This document shows, piece by piece, positions 5,369 through 8,581 of a stretch of 8,581 nucleotides of DNA. A program made the position numbers and the translations under genes. The notes under the pieces are model-generated. The model worked only from the letters and a program-made list of their open reading frames with translations, was not told where the DNA came from and searched no databases. The number at the start of each line of letters is the position of its first letter. Position 1 is the first letter of the stretch. Source of the stretch: Bacillota bacterium (GTDB taxonomy: Bacteria > Bacillota > GCA-003054495 > Carboxydocellales > JAJZTU01); NCBI GenBank assembly GCA_021848765.1, contig JAJZTU010000138.1, positions 1-8,581 of the forward strand, read 5' to 3'.

Positions 5369-7294
5369 TTAGCTGTTTAGTCTGGTGTAGTTCAGGAGGC
5401 CGCCGGCTAGCATGATTTCTTTCTGGCGCCGGCTCAGGTCGTGAGCGACGGTAATTTCTTGCCCGGTGGTGGTGTTGACTACTTTTAAGGTATTGCCGGA
5501 ATTCAGCCCTTCCCGGATGTTGGGAAGAACCAGGCAGTCTCCGGCAGAAATTTTGTCATAGTCGGACTCGTGGACAAAAGTCAGTGGCAGAATGCCGAAA
5601 TTAACCAGATTGGCCCGGTGGATGCGGGCAAAGGATTTGGTCAGGACGGCCTTGATGCCCAGGTACATGGGGGCCAGGGCAGCGTGCTCCCGGCTGGAGC
5701 CTTGGCCATAATTTTGACCGCCTACCACAAAGCCGCCTCCGGCTGCTTTAGCCCGGTCAGCGAAGGTAGGGTCAACCCCTGCGAAGACGTATTGAGAGAT
5801 GGCGGGGATGTTGGAGCGCAGGGGTAGCACCTTGGCCCCTGCAGGCATGATATGGTCGGTGGAGACATTGTTTTCTGCTTTTAAGAGCACCTCTCCCTTA
5901 AGTTCCCCGGGCATGGGCTGATTGATAGGGAGCGGCCTGATGTTAGGACCCCGGAATACTTCAACTTGGCTGGCATCTTCAGCCGGGGGGAGGACCATGC
6001 TGTCATCAATCAGGAAGCTTTCCGGGACAGGAATGGTGGGGAACTCGCCCAACGCTCTGGGGTCGGTAAGCACGCCTGTCAAAGCTGCAGCCGCAGCTAC
6101 TTCAGGGCTGGCCAGGTAGACCTGGGCGTCCTTTGTGCCGCTCCGGCCCTCGAAGTTCCGGTTAAAGGTCCGGACGGATACCCCGGCAGTGCAGGGGGAT
6201 TGGCCCATGCCTATACATGGTCCGCAACCACATTCCAGAATCCGGGCGCCGGCAGAGATGATGTCTGCCAGGGCTCCGTTTCTGGCCAGCATTTCAAAGA
6301 CCTGCTTAGAACCTGGGGAAACCACCAGGCTGGTGTCAGGGTGGACAGTTTTACCCTTGAGGATGGCGGCTACGCGCATGAGGTCGGCGTAAGAAGAGTT
6401 GGTGCAACTGCCGATAGCTACCTGATTTACCTTGATGGACCCCACTTCCCTGACCGTTGCTACCGCATCGGGACTGTGAGGCTTAGCCACCATGGGCTCC
6501 AGGGAACTAAGGTCTATTGCGATGGTTTCGTCATAGGTGGCATCAGCATCAGGCAGGAGTTCTACCCAGTCCTGCCCCCGGCCTTGGGCTGCCAGGAAGG
6601 CCCTGGTGACCTGGTCACTGGGGAAAATGGAGGTGGTGGCTCCCAGTTCTGCTCCCATGTTGGTGATGGTGGCCCGCTCAGGGACGGTGAGGGTTGCTAC
6701 ACCGGGGCCGGTATATTCCATGATTTTGCCTACTCCGCCTTTTACGGTCAGGCGGCGCAGGACTTCCAGGATTACGTCTTTAGCGGAAACCCAGGGCTGC
6801 AGTTTGCCGGTGAGATGAATGTTCACTACCTTGGGTGTAGTGAGGTAGAAGGGGCCACCACCCATAGCTACGGCAACATCTAAGCCTCCGGCTCCGATGG
6901 CAATCATCCCGATACCGCCACCTGTGGGGGTGTGGGAATCAGAACCCAACAGGGTTTTTCCGGGCTTGCCGAAGCGTTCCAGGTGTACTTGGTGGCAGAT
7001 GCCGTTTCCGGGACGGGAGAAGTAAATTCCGTGTTTGGCGGCCACGGTTTGCAAGAATCTGTGGTCATCGGCATTTTCAAACCCGTTTTGCAGGGTATTA
7101 TGGTCTACATAGCTAATGGATAATTCAGTCTTGGCCTTTGGGACTCCCATGGCCTCAAACTGCAGGTAGGCCATGGTGCCGGTGGCATCCTGAGTGAGGG
7201 TTTGGTCTATTTTGATGGCTATTTCTTTACCCGGGTCCAACTCACCGGATATCAGGTGTTGTTTTAAGATTTTCTGTACCAGATTCTTTCCCAT
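5369..7294 (-). CDS. Aconitate hydratase, monomeric Aquifex-type
   Basis: This 641-residue protein interconverts citrate and isocitrate through cis-aconitate with a [4Fe-4S] cluster, in the cytoplasm, in the oxidative or reductive TCA route. The cluster cysteines are in GSCTNSS (C297) and CGCGPCIGMG (C357, C360). Other active-site motifs are DQTLTQDATG (about 30-39), SYVDHNT (61-67) and SDSHTPTGGGIG (118-129). The C-terminal swivel domain (about 470-641) contains QNYGQGSSREHAAL, whose Ser-Arg pair contacts substrate. The length is much shorter than AcnA/IRP1 (about 890) or AcnB (about 860) and fits the compact Aquifex-type group (TIGR01342). Homoaconitase or isopropylmalate isomerase large subunits are shorter and lack the fused swivel domain. 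ATG 7294 is chosen because GGGGGAG lies 10 bases upstream; the in-frame GTG at 7327 would translate that site. No citrate synthase or isocitrate dehydrogenase is adjacent. Two hairpins follow the stop codon. Confidence 0.96.
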   Translation of the reverse strand: MGKNLVQKILKQHLISGELDPGKEIAIKIDQTLTQDATGTMAYLQFEAMGVPKAKTELSISYVDHNTLQNGFENADDHRFLQTVAAKHGIYFSRPGNGICHQVHLERFGKPGKTLLGSDSHTPTGGGIGMIAIGAGGLDVAVAMGGGPFYLTTPKVVNIHLTGKLQPWVSAKDVILEVLRRLTVKGGVGKIMEYTGPGVATLTVPERATITNMGAELGATTSIFPSDQVTRAFLAAQGRGQDWVELLPDADATYDETIAIDLSSLEPMVAKPHSPDAVATVREVGSIKVNQVAIGSCTNSSYADLMRVAAILKGKTVHPDTSLVVSPGSKQVFEMLARNGALADIISAGARILECGCGPCIGMGQSPCTAGVSVRTFNRNFEGRSGTKDAQVYLASPEVAAAAALTGVLTDPRALGEFPTIPVPESFLIDDSMVLPPAEDASQVEVFRGPNIRPLPINQPMPGELKGEVLLKAENNVSTDHIMPAGAKVLPLRSNIPAISQYVFAGVDPTFADRAKAAGGGFVVGGQNYGQGSSREHAALAPMYLGIKAVLTKSFARIHRANLVNFGILPLTFVHESDYDKISAGDCLVLPNIREGLNSGNTLKVVNTTTGQEITVAHDLSRRQKEIMLAGGLLNYTRLNS

Positions 7295-7304
7295 TTCTTC
7301 TTGA

Positions 7305-7311
7305 CTCCCCC
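7305..7311 (-). promoter_or_regulatory. Ribosome binding site that decides the aconitase start
   Basis: GGGGGAG on the minus strand lies ten bases before ATG 7294. It falls inside the longer open frame starting at GTG 7327, so that start is unlikely. Confidence 0.7.
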
Positions 7312-7361
7312 TTGTTCTTTTGGGCACAGAAAGCCCGGCTAGGCAAAAACTCCTTCTACAT

Positions 7362-7390
7362 AAAGTACCATAAATCGGGGGTAGTGTCTA
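7362..7390 (-). promoter_or_regulatory. Weak candidate promoter for aconitase
   Basis: On the minus strand, TAGACA (7390-7385, 5 of 6 to TTGACA) and TACTTT (7367-7362, 3 of 6 to TATAAT) are 17 bp apart in the 102-bp gap after the lipoprotein gene. No terminator is visible in that gap, so read-through from the lipoprotein gene is also possible. Confidence 0.3.
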
Positions 7391-7396
7391 GGGGGC

Positions 7397-7945
7397 TCAG
7401 ACCTTTTTTGGTGACTCCAACAGGGTCACATTAAAGGCATGACCCCTATGGTCATCATATTTTACCGACTGAATTTGGGCTCCGTCCTTAATTTCAAACA
7501 GGATTAAGCCCCCGCCACGAAAGGTGGAGGGGAGAGGCAAAGTTTTGAAGGCTCCCTTGCCGGTTATGGAAGTCTTGGTTTCCGAGTAGCTGTGTTTCTG
7601 GCCGTCATCAGTGGTGATTTCAACGAACTTGGGATCTATGAGCAGGTCGGTCTGGGTGTCGTTAGTAATGGATATAAATAAGCCGGCCACTACCTTGCCT
7701 TCTGCGGGGACAATCATATTCTTGTCAAAATACTTGGGTTTTTTGCTCGCCGAGAAAGTAACCTGGTTTTTGGTAAGGGTAATATGAGCAGGGTCCTCTT
7801 TGGGTACTTTGGGTTTTTGACCGGAATGGCCTCCGGAGACCGGCCCGAAATCTATACCGGGTTCAGGCTTGGACCAGAAGCATCCTGAGGTTAAAAGTAT
7901 GAGTGCAGTGGAAACCAAGCAACAGGCTTTAAGGATTTTTTTCAC
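7397..7945 (-). CDS. Small secreted lipoprotein, DUF4352-like
   Basis: The 182-residue protein begins with a lipoprotein signal peptide: basic KKILK, a hydrophobic stretch CCLVSTALILL and the lipobox LTSGC, with the acylated Cys at residue 22. It would be anchored to the outer face of the membrane. A Pro/Gly/Lys-rich linker follows to about residue 52, and then a beta-rich domain with AGLFISITNDTQTDLLID, EITTDDGQKHSYSETKT and a C-terminal FNVTLL. This pattern resembles DUF4352-type immunoglobulin-like domains of Firmicutes lipoproteins; the assignment is by eye and the function is unknown. Its binding site AGAGGAG is 8 bases before GTG 7945 but only 2 before ATG 7951, so the GTG is preferred; the ATG would add two residues. 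It lies 102 bp upstream of aconitase on the same strand and diverges from the 77-aa gene. Confidence 0.85.
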   Translation of the reverse strand: MKKILKACCLVSTALILLTSGCFWSKPEPGIDFGPVSGGHSGQKPKVPKEDPAHITLTKNQVTFSASKKPKYFDKNMIVPAEGKVVAGLFISITNDTQTDLLIDPKFVEITTDDGQKHSYSETKTSITGKGAFKTLPLPSTFRGGGLILFEIKDGAQIQSVKYDDHRGHAFNVTLLESPKKV

Positions 7946-7953
7946 AATCATTG

Positions 7954-7960
7954 CTCCTCT
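7954..7960 (-). promoter_or_regulatory. Ribosome binding site that decides the lipoprotein start
   Basis: AGAGGAG on the minus strand is 8 bases from GTG 7945 and only 2 from ATG 7951. Normal spacing favours the GTG. Confidence 0.6.
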
Positions 7961-7963
7961 CTG

Positions 7964-8038
7964 GGTAATAACTATATCTTAATTGAAAATCTTCAGTATA
8001 ATTATTACCTTTTAATACACACTAAAGGTAGTTACCTT
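7964..8038. promoter_or_regulatory. Alternating GGTAA/TTACC half-sites in a divergent promoter region
   Basis: GGTAATAA (7964-7971) is inverted and repeated exactly as TTATTACC (8002-8009). Next come AAAGGTA (8024-8030) and TTACCTT (8032-8038), so the half-sites alternate in orientation. TACCTTT/AAAGGTA (8006-8030) and AAGGTA/TACCTT (8025-8038) form two further inverted repeats sharing an arm. The sites surround the TATAAT at 7997-8002 between the divergent lipoprotein and 77-aa genes. This resembles an operator cluster, or alternative RNA hairpins in the 77-aa leader; the regulator is unknown. Confidence 0.45.
7997..8002 (+). promoter_or_regulatory. Consensus -10 element for the 77-aa gene
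   Basis: A perfect TATAAT lies 55 bp before the ATG at 8057. No good -35 hexamer is visible at 16-18 bp (TATCTT at 7975-7980 is the nearest), so it may need an activator or be one of several A/T-rich chance matches. Confidence 0.4.
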
Positions 8039-8056
8039 GAAAAGGGGGGTCTGGAA

Positions 8057-8290
8057 ATGAGTGACATTCGGCTGGATTTTCGTAACGTGGGTAGCGAGTG
8101 GGAACGGGCACACCGGTTAATGGAGGTACTTCCTCAGGTAGGTTCCGTGGATACGATTAACATCACCCTCAACCGGTTAGACAGAACTGAAATAGGCCGC
8201 TGGCTCGAAATCCTGGAGGAAAACGGATTTGATTATTACCCCCGGGGAGGAGAGGAGGAATATTCCATTGTAGCCCGCCGAATCCATTAA
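8057..8290 (+). CDS. Unrecognised 77-aa acidic protein
   Basis: I do not recognise this family. The start is well supported: GGGGGG (8044-8049) lies 7 bases before ATG 8057. The sequence suggests alternating strands and helices: a strand near IRLDFRNV (4-11), a helix over EWERAHRLMEVL (14-25), a strand TINITLN (33-39), a helix RTEIGRWLEILEENG (43-57) and a final strand EYSIVARRI (68-76). That beta-alpha-beta-alpha-beta order would suit a small ferredoxin-like fold, but this is inference. There are no Cys residues, signal peptide or membrane segment, so it should be a soluble cytoplasmic protein. It is transcribed divergently from the lipoprotein gene across a region with inverted half-sites, and converges on a glycosyltransferase only 27 bp away with no clear terminator between them. 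Confidence 0.75.
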   Translation: MSDIRLDFRNVGSEWERAHRLMEVLPQVGSVDTINITLNRLDRTEIGRWLEILEENGFDYYPRGGEEEYSIVARRIH

Positions 8291-8317
8291 GCTGATAATT
8301 ACCGGTGGAACAACAAC

Positions 8318-8581
8318 TTACTGATTCAGATATTGTTTTTCAATTCGGTCAACGATGTCCGCGGCTGCCCTGGGTTTTCCCAGTAGGGCGGCCATTTCTT
8401 TGATCTGCTTTTTTCTTAAGGGGGAGTTCATGAACTGCTGTAAAGTGGGGATGATTTCCCGGGGGTTAGCAGCCTTCATAGCAACTCCGTGATTGAGCAG
8501 GAAATCAGCATTCCGGGTTTCCTGCCCGGGAATCGGATCAACAATGAGCAGCGGAACTTGACAGGCCAGCGCTTCAGCTGT
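8318..8581 (-). CDS. C-terminal part of a glycolipid glycosyltransferase, UgtP/MGDG-synthase type (partial)
   Basis: An open frame runs from the right edge (8581) to TAA at 8318-8320 and encodes the last 87 residues. It begins TAEALACQVPLLIVDPIPGQ followed by ETRNADFLLNHGVA, the C-terminal donor-nucleotide region of GT28-type enzymes such as processive diacylglycerol glucosyltransferase (UgtP) and MGDG synthase. The PIPGQExxN motif is characteristic of that group rather than of MurG. The remainder is the expected amphipathic C-terminal helix, NPREIIPTLQQFMNSPLRKK and beyond. These enzymes add sugar from a UDP-sugar to diacylglycerol at the inner face of the membrane. The N-terminal acceptor domain and start are outside the window, so the sugar and acceptor cannot be stated. 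Confidence 0.88.
   Translation of the reverse strand, partial: TAEALACQVPLLIVDPIPGQETRNADFLLNHGVAMKAANPREIIPTLQQFMNSPLRKKQIKEMAALLGKPRAAADIVDRIEKQYLNQ

Noticed and set aside
5966..6883. Plus-strand 305-codon frame opposite aconitase
   Set aside because: It is a long shadow frame in GC-rich coding DNA; the minus frame carries the complete aconitase motifs.
7322..7334. GGGC/GCCC hairpin in the aconitase leader
   Set aside because: The stem is only four base pairs, too weak to call a regulatory structure.
8291..8317. Terminator between the 77-aa gene and the glycosyltransferase
   Set aside because: The 27-bp gap holds only the 6-bp palindrome ACCGGT and no U tract.

Overview
The window reads as a mid-GC, anaerobic, Gram-positive (Firmicutes) chromosome segment, most like the Desulfotomaculum/Pelotomaculum group. 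The pointers are strong GGAGG-type ribosome binding sites, an Aquifex-type monomeric aconitase, a UgtP/MGDG-synthase-type lipid glycosyltransferase, a short lipoprotein resembling DUF4352, and GC-rich hairpins with nested stems between genes. This placement is inference from protein style; no rRNA or other marker is present.

Layout, left to right. A plus-strand gene ends at 134 (only its last 43 codons are here). A 28-bp tandem repeat begins inside its last codons and runs to 236. A long hairpin at 265-299 separates it from a converging minus-strand pair: a DEDDh 3'-5' exonuclease (346-1086) preceded by a cNMP-binding/CBS/DUF294 nucleotidyltransferase (1140-3050), with a recognisable promoter at 3119-3148. 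About 790 bp without a convincing gene (3051-3836) follow. They contain an orphan nested hairpin, a 12-bp sequence repeated at both edges, and a duplicated ~27-bp module in the leader of the next gene.

An NCS1-family nucleobase-type permease (3837-5249, plus) converges on a monomeric aconitase (5369-7294, minus), and two strong hairpins lie between them. Upstream of the aconitase on the same strand is a small lipoprotein (7397-7945). It diverges from a 77-aa protein of unknown function (8057-8290, plus) across a compact regulatory region containing alternating GGTAA/TTACC half-sites. The window closes with the C-terminal 87 residues of a minus-strand glycolipid glycosyltransferase (8318-8581).

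How the genes work together: the exonuclease and DUF294 protein form one probable operon and probably one regulatory module, since such pairs recur in other bacteria. The other genes look like single housekeeping or accessory units. I do not see a complete defence island, CRISPR array, prophage or intact insertion sequence. The most interesting material is in the non-coding DNA: the repeat array at the stop codon, the permease leader and the divergent regulatory region at 7964-8038.
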